DNA from: Idiomarina sp.
Lineage (GTDB): Bacteria > Pseudomonadota > Gammaproteobacteria > Enterobacterales > Alteromonadaceae
Reading direction: 5' to 3'
Length of the DNA stretch: 64,000 nucleotides
Assembly: GCA_020832105.1 (NCBI GenBank)
Contig: JAFIFH010000067.1
Coordinates: 25,158 to 89,157, forward strand
The notes under the pieces were generated by a model. That model worked only from the letters and a program-made list of their open reading frames with translations. It was not told the DNA's origin and made no database searches. Position 1 is the stretch's first letter, and each line of letters starts with the position of its first letter. This document shows, piece after piece, positions 8,424 to 15,915 of the stretch. Position numbers and translations under genes: made by a program.

Positions 8424-9656
8424 ATGCGATTATCCACCAGCCAAATTTACGACAAAGGCTTAAGCTCGGTTATTGACCGCCAGCAAAAGCTGGTCAAGGT
8501 GCAGGACCAAATTGCCAAAGAAACCAAAATCCTCACGCCGGCGGACGATCCAGCAGGCAAGGCCCAGGCCATGGCACTGACTGATCGTATTAAACAGAAT
8601 GAGCAGTTTCAGAAGAACTCGCAGTTGGTGTTGAATGATCTGTCGCGGCAGGAGTCGGTGATGGCGAATATCAGTGAATCTCTATTCCGTGCAAAGGAGC
8701 TGTTCGTACAAGCAGGGAACGGAGCATTAGATCCAACTGATCGTAAATCTTTAGCGCTTGAAATTGAAGTCCTGCGTGACAACGCGCTTGATATGATGAA
8801 CGCGCGCAATGAGAACGGTGATTACTTGTTTTCTGGTTACCAAACAGAAGCTCAGCCATTTGTTTTTAACCCAACGACTGGTGTTTACGACTACGAGGGA
8901 GACAGCGGCGCGAAGAATGTTCAGCTAACTTCTAGCTTGCAGGTTAAATCAAGCACGCCTGGAAGCGAAGCTTTTCAACAGACCCCCGTGCAATTAAAAG
9001 CGCGGGTTGAGGGTTCAGGCGGAGATGTTACGGGTGGTCGCAGTGCTATTGCCGACAGGGCAACTTGGAACAGTTACCATGCTGCAAATTTTGATAAACA
9101 GGATTCAGCCAATAATTTGTATACGGCATCCGTCAATGCAGGTACTTACTCCATCACTAAACCTGACCCAGACGGTGGTGCCCCTATTGAAGTCGCGAGT
9201 GGCGCATATACGCCAGGTGAACCTATCGAGTATCAGGGAATGGATCTTAGTTTATTAGGCGATGCCACCGACGGGACGCTTGAGTTCCGCTTAAGTCAGC
9301 CCAAGCAAAATGTGGCCACAATACTAAATGACATGGCGAGAGCCCTAAATGATCCTACCATCGGTGATGAAGGGTTAGCGCAGGCAGTAGAATTTGGTTT
9401 GTCAGATCTGGATTCTGCAGAAGTGAGTCTGGGTAGCGTGCGTGCGAAAACGGGTAGCCGCATGAACAGCGCAGAGACCGCTATTATGACAAATACCGAC
9501 TTTGAAATTGCCAACAAAGAGACTCGCTCTCGTATCCAGGACGTTGACTATGCAGTGGCAATGACAGAACTTACTAAACAAGATACTGCATTACAGGCAG
9601 CACAGGCAACTTTCACCCGGATTACTCGGCTCAGCTTGTTTGATTACTTACGTTAA
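8424..9656 (+). CDS. flgL: flagellar hook-associated protein 3 FlgL
   Basis: FlgL is the second hook-filament junction protein. The product is 410 residues, against about 317 in E. coli, with the extra length in the variable middle (about 155-290). The N terminus MRLSTSQIYDKGLSSVIDRQ and the C-terminal QDVDYAVAMTELTKQDTALQ are the flagellin-like D0/D1 segments that pack in the filament core. A strong GAGGAGGA ribosome site precedes ATG 8424. It is followed by a strong terminator that separates it from the flagellin array. Confidence 0.96.
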   Translation: MRLSTSQIYDKGLSSVIDRQQKLVKVQDQIAKETKILTPADDPAGKAQAMALTDRIKQNEQFQKNSQLVLNDLSRQESVMANISESLFRAKELFVQAGNGALDPTDRKSLALEIEVLRDNALDMMNARNENGDYLFSGYQTEAQPFVFNPTTGVYDYEGDSGAKNVQLTSSLQVKSSTPGSEAFQQTPVQLKARVEGSGGDVTGGRSAIADRATWNSYHAANFDKQDSANNLYTASVNAGTYSITKPDPDGGAPIEVASGAYTPGEPIEYQGMDLSLLGDATDGTLEFRLSQPKQNVATILNDMARALNDPTIGDEGLAQAVEFGLSDLDSAEVSLGSVRAKTGSRMNSAETAIMTNTDFEIANKETRSRIQDVDYAVAMTELTKQDTALQAAQATFTRITRLSLFDYLR

Positions 9657-9679
9657 TATCGCCTGAGCATCCTCCGTTG

Positions 9680-9712
9680 ATTAAAAAGACCGCCTTCAGC
9701 GGTCTTTTTAAT
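9680..9712 (+). terminator. terminator after flgL
   Basis: ATTAAAAAGACCGC / GCGGTCTTTTTAAT around a CTTCA loop. The A/T flanks make it potentially active in both directions. Confidence 0.93.
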
Positions 9713-9745
9713 TGTAAAGATAGTTAAATTAGCTCAAATTTTACT

Positions 9746-9772
9746 TAAAGATACTCCAGCCCCTGCCGTTAT
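9746..9772 (+). promoter_or_regulatory. sigma-28 (FliA) promoter of flagellin gene 1
   Basis: TAAAGATA, 11 bases, GCCGTTAT, matching the flagellar sigma-28 consensus TAAAGTTT-N11-GCCGATAA. The leader that follows (about 80 bases) holds two small hairpins, GCGC-ATA-GCGC and AGCCC-GTA-GGGCT (9811-9823). Confidence 0.88.
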
Positions 9773-9860
9773 ATATATCAAGCAAGGCGCATAGCGCTAA
9801 CTAAATTAAAAGCCCGTAGGGCTAGATATAAACCGCCATTATACGGCCAGGAGAATAACC

Positions 9861-10766
9861 ATGTCTTTATATGTAAATACAAACGTTTCCTCATTGAATG
9901 CACAACGTCAGTTAATGAGTTCAAGCAACGGTTTAGACACTGCGTTTGAGCGTCTTTCTTCTGGCTTTCGTATCAACAGCGCGGCAGACGATGCAGCTGG
10001 TTTGCAAATCACTAACCGCATGACGTCACAGATTAACGGTCTGAATCAGGCAGTTCGTAACGCTAACGATGGTATCTCTGTTGCTCAGGTAGCAGAGGGT
10101 GCATTGCAGGAAACCACTAATATGCTGCAGCGTATGCGTGAGCTGGTCATCCAGGCGGATAACGGTGTCAATGATGACGCTGAACTATCAGCGATTCAGC
10201 AGGAAATTGATGAACTAGTGACGGAAATCGGTCGTGTTGCGACTACCACTGAGTTCTCTGGTAAGAAAGTTTTGGATGGTAGCGCGGACGGTGGCAATGG
10301 CGGAAACGACTTAAACTTCCTGGTGGGCGCTCGTGGTGGTGCAGATGAAACCATTAGCATCCGTATTGCAAGTATGGACAAAGATGCATTGGGAGCGGAT
10401 GCGGATGGTGTCGCTCAGGCAACTTACGCGAACATTGAAGATATTGATGTGCAGAATATGGTAGCTCATGTTGATGACACTACTGAAAGTTCACAAAACA
10501 TGCTTGCTGTGATTGACAAAGCGATTACTGATGTTGGCGAACAGCGCTCACAATTGGGTGCGATTCAAAACCGTTTTCAATCAACGATTGCTAACTTAAG
10601 CAACGTATCAGAAAACGTATCAGCTGCTCGCTCACGTATTATGGACACTGATTTTGCCGCAGAAACCGCGCAACTGACTCGCTTCCAGATCACTCAACAA
10701 GCATCGACCAGCATCTTGGCGCAGGCGAATCAGCGTCCACAGGCGGCATTGTCACTGCTGGGCTAA
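9861..10766 (+). CDS. fliC: flagellin (copy 1 of 6)
   Basis: Filament subunit of 301 residues. The N-terminal D0/D1 region starts MSLYVNTNVSSLNAQRQL and contains LSSGFRINSAADDAAGL; the C-terminal region contains ARSRIMDTDFAAETAQL and ends PQAALSLLG. The middle (about residues 140-220), exposed on the filament surface, is short and is the part that differs most between the six copies. AGGAG lies before ATG 9861. It has its own sigma-28 promoter and terminator. Copy 2 is its closest relative, with near-identical ends and a similar leader. Confidence 0.97.
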   Translation: MSLYVNTNVSSLNAQRQLMSSSNGLDTAFERLSSGFRINSAADDAAGLQITNRMTSQINGLNQAVRNANDGISVAQVAEGALQETTNMLQRMRELVIQADNGVNDDAELSAIQQEIDELVTEIGRVATTTEFSGKKVLDGSADGGNGGNDLNFLVGARGGADETISIRIASMDKDALGADADGVAQATYANIEDIDVQNMVAHVDDTTESSQNMLAVIDKAITDVGEQRSQLGAIQNRFQSTIANLSNVSENVSAARSRIMDTDFAAETAQLTRFQITQQASTSILAQANQRPQAALSLLG

Positions 10767-10822
10767 GTACAAAGTAACGTGAATATAGCGAATTAATGCG
10801 CTTCACCGTAGCAAGACTAATG

Positions 10823-10852
10823 AAAAGCCAGGCTCATGTAGACTGGCTTTTT
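10823..10852 (+). terminator. terminator after flagellin 1
   Basis: AAAAGCCAG / CTGGCTTTTT around an 11-base loop. Confidence 0.85.
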
Positions 10853-10900
10853 CCATGCAAGAAGAATAATTTCTGATGCAAAAAAATAAAATCATTTAAC

Positions 10901-10927
10901 TCAAGTATTTGCAACTCCTGCCGTTAT
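10901..10927 (+). promoter_or_regulatory. sigma-28 promoter of flagellin gene 2
   Basis: TCAAGTAT, 11 bases, GCCGTTAT. The -35 has C for A at the second position, and the -10 is identical to that of copy 1. The leader repeats the two hairpins of copy 1 (GCGC-ACT-GCGC and AGCCC-GTA-GGGCT). Confidence 0.82.
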
Positions 10928-11016
10928 ATAAATCAAGCAAGGCGCACTGCGCTAATCAAATTAAAACAGCCCGTAGGGCTAGATTAAACCGCCAATACAA
11001 GGCCAGGAGATTAACC

Positions 11017-11922
11017 ATGTCTTTATACGTAAATACTAACGTTTCATCATTAAACGCTCAGCGTCAATTAATGAGTTCAAGCAACGGCTTAGACACCGCA
11101 TTTGAGCGCCTGTCTTCTGGCTTTCGTATCAACAGCGCAGCAGACGATGCAGCTGGTTTGCAAATCACTAACCGCATGACGTCACAGATTAACGGTCTGA
11201 ATCAGGCAGTTCGTAACGCTAACGATGGTATCTCTGTTGCTCAGGTAGCAGAGGGTGCACTGCAGGAAACCACCAACATGCTGCAACGTATGCGTGAGCT
11301 GGTCATCCAGGCGGATAACGGTGTCAATGATGATGCTGAACTTTCAGCGATTCAGCAGGAAATCGATGAGTTGGTAACTGAAATTGGCCGTGTTGCGACA
11401 ACGACTGAGTTCTCTGGTAAGAAAGTTCTCGACGGTAGTGCTGATGGTGATGCTACAGGAAACGACTTAAACTTCCTGGTGGGCGCTCGTGGTGGTACCG
11501 ACGAAACCATTAGTATCCGTATTGCAAGCATGGACAGCGATGCTCTTGGAGCTGATGCAGATGGTGTCACTCTGGCAGCCTATGGGAGTATCGAGGGTAT
11601 TGATGTGCAAAATATGGAAGCTCATGTAGATGGAAATTCGGAAAGCTCGCAAAACATGCTGGCTGTAATTGACAAAGCGATTAGCGATGTCGGTGAACAG
11701 CGTTCACAGTTAGGTGCGATTCAAAACCGTTTTCAGTCTACGATTGCTAACTTAAGCAACGTATCAGAAAACGTGTCAGCTGCCCGCTCACGTATTATGG
11801 ACACTGATTTTGCTGCAGAAACAGCACAGCTGACTCGCTTCCAGATCACTCAGCAGGCGTCGACCAGTATCTTGGCGCAGGCCAACCAGCGTCCACAGGC
11901 GGCATTGTCACTGTTAGGGTAA
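11017..11922 (+). CDS. fliC: flagellin (copy 2 of 6)
   Basis: Filament subunit of 301 residues, starting MSLYVNTNVSSLNAQRQL and ending PQAALSLLG. It is nearly identical to copy 1 outside the middle, where about residues 145-215 diverge. The start is ATG 11017, preceded by AGGAG; an in-frame upstream codon at 10909 lies within the promoter and leader and is not credible. A structured RNA element and a terminator follow the stop codon. Confidence 0.97.
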   Translation: MSLYVNTNVSSLNAQRQLMSSSNGLDTAFERLSSGFRINSAADDAAGLQITNRMTSQINGLNQAVRNANDGISVAQVAEGALQETTNMLQRMRELVIQADNGVNDDAELSAIQQEIDELVTEIGRVATTTEFSGKKVLDGSADGDATGNDLNFLVGARGGTDETISIRIASMDSDALGADADGVTLAAYGSIEGIDVQNMEAHVDGNSESSQNMLAVIDKAISDVGEQRSQLGAIQNRFQSTIANLSNVSENVSAARSRIMDTDFAAETAQLTRFQITQQASTSILAQANQRPQAALSLLG

Positions 11923-11957
11923 TTAAGCAGAGAATCTATCGCCTCCCGTAGCCGAAT

Positions 11958-12040
11958 CTGACCCTTAGCTTTACCGAGGGAAAGAGCCGACCACCCAGGG
12001 AAAGGGGGTCTTATTATGGGGCACCCTGGGTGGTTGGTAG
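11958..12040 (+). ncRNA. candidate structured RNA, copy 1
   Basis: CTGACCCTT leads a small hairpin CCCT (11962-11965) / AGGG (11977-11980), then AAAGAG, then a 14-base-pair stem: left arm CCGACCACCCAGGG 11987-12000, right arm CCCTGGGTGGTTGG 12024-12037. The enclosed loop is AAAGGGGG-TCTTATTAT-GGGGCA. Copy 2 at 15391 has the same order of parts with a different stem sequence. A terminator follows 12 bases later, so it may be the 3' part of the flagellin 2 transcript or a separate RNA. Not recognised as a known family. Confidence 0.6.
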
Positions 12041-12051
12041 ATTTATTGAAC

Positions 12052-12079
12052 AAAAACCGAGCATTCGCTCGGTTTTTTT
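12052..12079 (+). terminator. terminator after flagellin 2 / structured RNA copy 1
   Basis: AAAAACCGAGC-ATTC-GCTCGG followed by TTTTTTT. Confidence 0.93.
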
Positions 12080-12089
12080 ATGTCTTCCC

Positions 12090-12116
12090 TAAAGTCTGAG
12101 ATTCTGCCGCCGACGA
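12090..12116 (+). promoter_or_regulatory. sigma-28 promoter of flagellin gene 3
   Basis: TAAAGTCT, 11 bases, GCCGACGA. The leader 12117-12201 carries GTAGGGGAA, the hairpin TATGCA-TTC-TGCATA, then CAGCAAGC..GCTTGCG immediately before the AAGGAG ribosome site. Confidence 0.87.
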
Positions 12117-12201
12117 CCTGTGTGTAGGGGAAAGTATCTATATGCATTCTGCATAAAAATACATACAGGCAGCAAGCGCAATGCTTGCGAAGGAGAGTTT
12201 T

Positions 12202-13074
12202 ATGTCACTATATGTGAACACGAATGTGTCGTCTTTGAACGCACAACGCCAGTTAATGACCTCAGGTCAGGGGCTGGACACTGCATTTGAGCGTTTGTCT
12301 TCAGGTTCTCGTATCAACAGCGCAGCTGATGATGCCGCAGGCTTACAAATTTCAAACCGTATGACCTCGCAAATTGAGGGTCTGAACCAGGCTGTTCGTA
12401 ATGCCAATGACGGCATCTCAGTAGCCCAGGTGGCTGAAGGTGCGTTACAAGAATCAACCAACATGCTGCAGCGCATGCGCGAGCTGGTGATTCAGGCTGA
12501 CAACGGCGTCAATGGCGAAGCAGAACGCACAGCGATTCAGGAAGAAATCGGCCAATTACGTACCGAGCTTGATCGTGTGGCAGAAACAACGGAATTCTCC
12601 GGGCAGACTATTCTGATGGGTGACGGTGATACAGGTGCTGCAGCTGTTGACGCAAAAGAGTTTGATTTCCTTGTTGGCGCAACGGGAGCTGACGGAGAAA
12701 CAATCACAGTGTCTGTCGCAGCAATGAATACCGATAATCTAGGCATTGACGGAGATTTGGCAGATATTAACGCAATTAATGTCACAGATCTGACGCAAAC
12801 CTCGGCAGAACAACTATCTACTATCGACGAAGCAATTAGTGACGTTGGCGAAACTCGGTCTAATCTGGGTGCAGTACAAAACCGTTTTCAATCTACGATT
12901 GCTAATTTGAGCAATGTTTCCGAAAATGTATCGGCAGCACGTTCGCGTATCCAGGATACCGATTTTGCAGCTGAAACCGCACAGTTGACTAAGTTTCAAA
13001 TCACCCAGCAGGCGAGCACGTCGATCCTTGCACAGGCGAATCAACGGCCACAGGCGGCGTTGTCGCTACTCTAA
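12202..13074 (+). CDS. fliC: flagellin (copy 3 of 6)
   Basis: Filament subunit of 290 residues. The N terminus MSLYVNTNVSSLNAQRQL and C terminus PQAALSLL (without the final Gly of copies 1, 2 and 6) group it with copies 4 and 5. The start is ATG 12202, seven codons inside the longest frame, because AAGGAG at 12190-12195 is placed for it. The middle segment (about 140-205) is unique and rich in acidic residues. It has its own sigma-28 promoter and a strong terminator. Confidence 0.97.
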   Translation: MSLYVNTNVSSLNAQRQLMTSGQGLDTAFERLSSGSRINSAADDAAGLQISNRMTSQIEGLNQAVRNANDGISVAQVAEGALQESTNMLQRMRELVIQADNGVNGEAERTAIQEEIGQLRTELDRVAETTEFSGQTILMGDGDTGAAAVDAKEFDFLVGATGADGETITVSVAAMNTDNLGIDGDLADINAINVTDLTQTSAEQLSTIDEAISDVGETRSNLGAVQNRFQSTIANLSNVSENVSAARSRIQDTDFAAETAQLTKFQITQQASTSILAQANQRPQAALSLL

Positions 13075-13100
13075 ATTAAAATTCACTTTCCCCTTTCAGG

Positions 13101-13125
13101 AGCCGGGCACTGCCCGGCTTTTTTG
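13101..13125 (+). terminator. terminator after flagellin 3
   Basis: AGCCGGGC-ACT-GCCCGGCT followed by a T run. Confidence 0.93.
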
Positions 13126-13171
13126 TGCGTGGTCAACCCTGAAATATTTTGTCTTCGTTATTAAAAAACAC

Positions 13172-13198
13172 TAAAGCTTTGTGCTTTAGGACCGATAC
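13172..13198 (+). promoter_or_regulatory. sigma-28 promoter of flagellin gene 4
   Basis: TAAAGCTT, 11 bases, ACCGATAC (G to A at the first -10 position). The leader 13199-13290 has GTAGGGGAA, a hairpin TTGTAT..CCGGG..CCTGG..ATACAA with loop AGTGGTTG, then GCAAGC-TAC-GCTTGC next to AAGGAG. Confidence 0.8.
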
Positions 13199-13290
13199 AG
13201 CAGATGTAGGGGAAGTTGTATGCCGGGAGTGGTTGCCTGGAATACAAAAATTACAATTAGGCAGCAAGCTACGCTTGCAAAGGAGATCTT

Positions 13291-14166
13291 ATGTCGTTGT
13301 ATGTAAATACTAACGTATCTTCACTGAATGCTCAGCGTCAGCTGATGAGTTCAGGTCAGGGCTTAAACACTGCGTTTGAGCGTTTATCTTCGGGCTTCCG
13401 TATCAACAGCGCTGCTGATGATGCCGCAGGTCTGCAAATTTCAAATCGAATGACATCGCAAATCAATGGCTTGAACCAAGCGGTTCGTAACGCCAATGAT
13501 GGTATCTCTGTAGCGCAGGTTGCTGAAGGTGCTTTGCAGGAGTCAACCAACATGCTGCAGCGTATGCGTGAACTGGTGATTCAGGCTGATAATGGCGTAA
13601 ATGGTGGCGCTGAGCTTAAAGCTATCCAGGAAGAAATTGTCCAGCTACGCACTGAAATTGACCGTGTTGCTACGACCACTGAGTTTTCTGGTCAGAAAAT
13701 ACTGAATGGGACCGATGACTCCGGCGCTGATGGCGTTGCGGCTAAATCATTTAGCTTCCTGGTTGGTGCAACTGGTGGTGCCGGCGAAAATATCTCTGTT
13801 GATGTTGACGCGATGAATGTCACTAACTTAGGTCAAACTGCTGAAGTAGCTGCAGGCATTGGTGCAATTAATGTTGAGACAGATGCATTTAGTTCTGCAG
13901 AACGCTTAGCTTCAATTGACGAAGCTATTAGTCAGGTAGGCGCGCAGCGCTCAAGCCTTGGTGCAGTGCAAAACCGTTTCCAATCTACGATTGCTAACTT
14001 AAGCAACGTATCTGAAAACGTATCAGCAGCGCGCTCGCGTATTATGGACACTGACTTTGCTGCAGAAACTGCGCAGTTAACCAAGTTCCAGATCACGCAG
14101 CAGGCGAGTACGGCAATTCTTGCACAGGCGAATCAACGTCCACAGGCGGCGTTGTCACTGCTGTAA
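13291..14166 (+). CDS. fliC: flagellin (copy 4 of 6)
   Basis: Filament subunit of 291 residues with the conserved ends (LSSGFRINSAADDAAGL near residue 30, ARSRIMDTDFAAETAQL near 250, ending PQAALSLL). The middle is specific to this copy. It shares with copy 5 nearly the whole leader and first 400 bases, and an almost identical terminator segment, indicating a recent tandem duplication or gene conversion. Confidence 0.97.
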   Translation: MSLYVNTNVSSLNAQRQLMSSGQGLNTAFERLSSGFRINSAADDAAGLQISNRMTSQINGLNQAVRNANDGISVAQVAEGALQESTNMLQRMRELVIQADNGVNGGAELKAIQEEIVQLRTEIDRVATTTEFSGQKILNGTDDSGADGVAAKSFSFLVGATGGAGENISVDVDAMNVTNLGQTAEVAAGIGAINVETDAFSSAERLASIDEAISQVGAQRSSLGAVQNRFQSTIANLSNVSENVSAARSRIMDTDFAAETAQLTKFQITQQASTAILAQANQRPQAALSLL

Positions 14167-14192
14167 GCTTTTAAAGAACTCCCCTAACCGCG

Positions 14193-14217
14193 AAGCCGAG
14201 CCTAGTGCTCGGCTTTT
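14193..14217 (+). terminator. terminator after flagellin 4
   Basis: AAGCCGAG-CCTAGTG-CTCGGCTTTT. The sequence is the same as that after flagellin 5, with a short T run. Confidence 0.8.
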
Positions 14218-14240
14218 GCGTTTTAAACATAAAAAAATAT

Positions 14241-14267
14241 TAAAGATATTCAGGCATAGGCCGAAAA
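14241..14267 (+). promoter_or_regulatory. sigma-28 promoter of flagellin gene 5
   Basis: TAAAGATA, 11 bases, GCCGAAAA. The leader 14268-14359 has the same parts as that of copy 4: GTAGGGGAA, hairpin TCGGG..CCTGA around AGTGGTTG, GCAAGC-TTA-GCTTGC, AAGGAG. Confidence 0.87.
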
Positions 14268-14359
14268 CCTAGATGTAGGGGAAATTGTTTGTCGGGAGTG
14301 GTTGCCTGACTCACAAAAATTATAATTAGGCAGCAAGCTTAGCTTGCAAAGGAGATCTT

Positions 14360-15247
14360 ATGTCGTTGTATGTAAATACTAACGTCTCTTCACTGAATGC
14401 TCAGCGTCAGCTGATGACTTCAGGTCAGGGCTTGAACACTGCGTTTGAGCGTCTTTCTTCAGGTTCACGTATCAACAGCGCTGCTGATGATGCTGCAGGT
14501 CTGCAGATTTCAAATCGAATGACTTCGCAGATTAATGGCTTGAACCAGGCGGTTCGTAATGCCAATGACGGCATTTCCGTCGCTCAGGTTGCCGAAGGTG
14601 CTCTGCAGGAATCAACTAACATGCTGCAGCGTATGCGTGAGTTGGTGATTCAGGCGGATAATGGCGTGAACGGTGAGGCCGAGCGGACCGCAATCCAGGA
14701 AGAAATCACCCAGTTGCGCACTGAGATTGATCGCGTAGCCACGACTACCGAATTCTCTGGCAAGACGCTATTAACAGGTGATTTTGCTGGAACAGATCCT
14801 GGCGTAGATGACCCTTTGTCTTTCCTTGTGGGAGCAACTGGTGGCGCTGGTGAAAATATTAATGTAGCTATTGGTGATATGCAATCAGAAGCGCTGGGCG
14901 TGCTCGATGCTGGTCAGCCAGCCGACATTGCTAACTTGAATGATATTAGCGTGTTGGCAGCAGGCGGCCAGTCTTCTGCTGACCAGTTGGCCGTCATCGA
15001 CCGCGCTATTGAACAAGTTGGGTCTGAGCGCTCAAGCTTAGGTGCAGTGCAAAACCGTTTTCAGTCGACCATTGCTAACTTAAGCAACGTATCTGAAAAC
15101 GTATCAGCAGCGCGCTCGCGTATTATGGATACTGACTTTGCTGCAGAAACTGCGCAGTTAACCAAGTTCCAGATCACGCAACAGGCGAGTACGGCAATTC
15201 TTGCACAGGCGAACCAACGTCCGCAGGCGGCGTTGTCACTGCTGTAA
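14360..15247 (+). CDS. fliC: flagellin (copy 5 of 6)
   Basis: Filament subunit of 295 residues with the same conserved D0/D1 ends as the other copies and a distinct middle (about 135-215, including GDFAGTDPGVDDPLSFLVG). It ends PQAALSLL. Leader, N-terminal coding region and 3' end are nearly identical to copy 4. AAGGAG precedes ATG 14360. Confidence 0.97.
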   Translation: MSLYVNTNVSSLNAQRQLMTSGQGLNTAFERLSSGSRINSAADDAAGLQISNRMTSQINGLNQAVRNANDGISVAQVAEGALQESTNMLQRMRELVIQADNGVNGEAERTAIQEEITQLRTEIDRVATTTEFSGKTLLTGDFAGTDPGVDDPLSFLVGATGGAGENINVAIGDMQSEALGVLDAGQPADIANLNDISVLAAGGQSSADQLAVIDRAIEQVGSERSSLGAVQNRFQSTIANLSNVSENVSAARSRIMDTDFAAETAQLTKFQITQQASTAILAQANQRPQAALSLL

Positions 15248-15272
15248 GCTTTTAAGAACTCCCCTAACCGCG

Positions 15273-15296
15273 AAGCCGAGCCTAGTGCTCGGCTTT
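15273..15296 (+). terminator. terminator after flagellin 5
   Basis: AAGCCGAG-CCTAGTG-CTCGGCTTTT, a duplicate of the terminator at 14193. Confidence 0.8.
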
Positions 15297-15357
15297 TGCG
15301 TTTGTGCAAGATAGAAATACGGGAAGGGGATGCTTTGTTAGCGAACGCCGAAAAGCA

Positions 15358-15383
15358 AAAAACCAGGCAGGGGCCTGGTTTTT
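15358..15383 (+). terminator. second terminator downstream of flagellin 5
   Basis: AAAAACCAGGC-AGGG-GCCTGGTTTTT. It lies 60 bases after the previous terminator and just before structured RNA copy 2. The purpose of the extra terminator is unclear; a small RNA ending here is possible. Confidence 0.85.
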
Positions 15384-15390
15384 ATGCTGC

Positions 15391-15467
15391 CTGACCCTTA
15401 AAAGGGAAAGAACCGGCTAGTCGGGAAAAGGAGGTTGTAGGGGGGGCATCCCAACTAGCCGGCAGAC
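15391..15467 (+). ncRNA. candidate structured RNA, copy 2
   Basis: CTGACCCTT with hairpin CCCT-TAAA-AGGG, then AAAGAA, then stem CCGGCTAGTCGGG (15413-15425) / CCCAACTAGCCGG (15450-15462), 12 of 13 positions paired. The loop is AAAAGGAGG-TTGTA-GGGGGGGCAT. Arm sequences differ from copy 1 at most positions while pairing is preserved; the single-stranded parts (CTGACCCTT, GGGAAA, GGNGGT, GGGGCA) are shared. No open reading frame is common to both copies, so an RNA role is favoured. The surrounding 668-base gap 15248-15915 otherwise holds two terminators, the flagellin 6 promoter and a weak second sigma-28-like site; I see no gene in it. Confidence 0.6.
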
Positions 15468-15719
15468 ACAAGTAACTTTGCAGCAAGCGTGCCAATATTG
15501 TCATGGACTGACAAAATCTTTAAAAAAAGAGCCGTTAAGCAATGAGTAGCTTGAAAAATAGCCGCCAAATAAACCCAAAACAGTGCAGCTGAGCTAAAAA
15601 CCGCGACAGTGAGACACCTAGCCGCTTAATTTATTCGGGAAACCGTCACGCAACGGCAGTGAATTGCCACTTAGAAGAGTATTGGCGGCAAACAATGCCC
15701 TGCTTACTGAAATAAAGAC

Positions 15720-15746
15720 TAAAGCTTTGCTAAATACTGTCGATAT
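15720..15746 (+). promoter_or_regulatory. sigma-28 promoter of flagellin gene 6
   Basis: TAAAGCTT, 11 bases, GTCGATAT. It leaves a leader of about 160 bases, twice that of the other flagellins. A weaker site, CAAAATCT, 11 bases, GCCGTTAA, lies upstream at 15512-15538. Confidence 0.78.
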
Positions 15747-15915
15747 ATTAACCGAAGCTGGGGGGCTTTAAATAGAGTTTTTGCTATTTACACCGATCGG
15801 GTCAGGACATAAGCACCAGATTGCTTGGTTGGTTATCAAAATAGCGAAACACGGGAAGGTTGGCTTTCACTGATCCACGCTTTTCTCAGCGCTGTGTCAG
15901 TCAGTTGAGGTGCAA

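Noticed and set aside
9007-9258. 83-codon plus-strand frame inside flgL
   Set aside because: It lies wholly within flgL in another frame, with no ribosome site or recognisable domain.
10909-11016. 36-residue extension of flagellin 2
   Set aside because: It would translate the sigma-28 promoter and leader; all other copies start at MSLYVNTN or its equivalent with a ribosome site.
12017-12100. 27-codon frame beginning ATGGGGCACCCT inside structured RNA copy 1, preceded by GGGGG
   Set aside because: Copy 2 has no matching start codon or frame (TTG followed directly by TAG), and the frame runs through the terminator hairpin.
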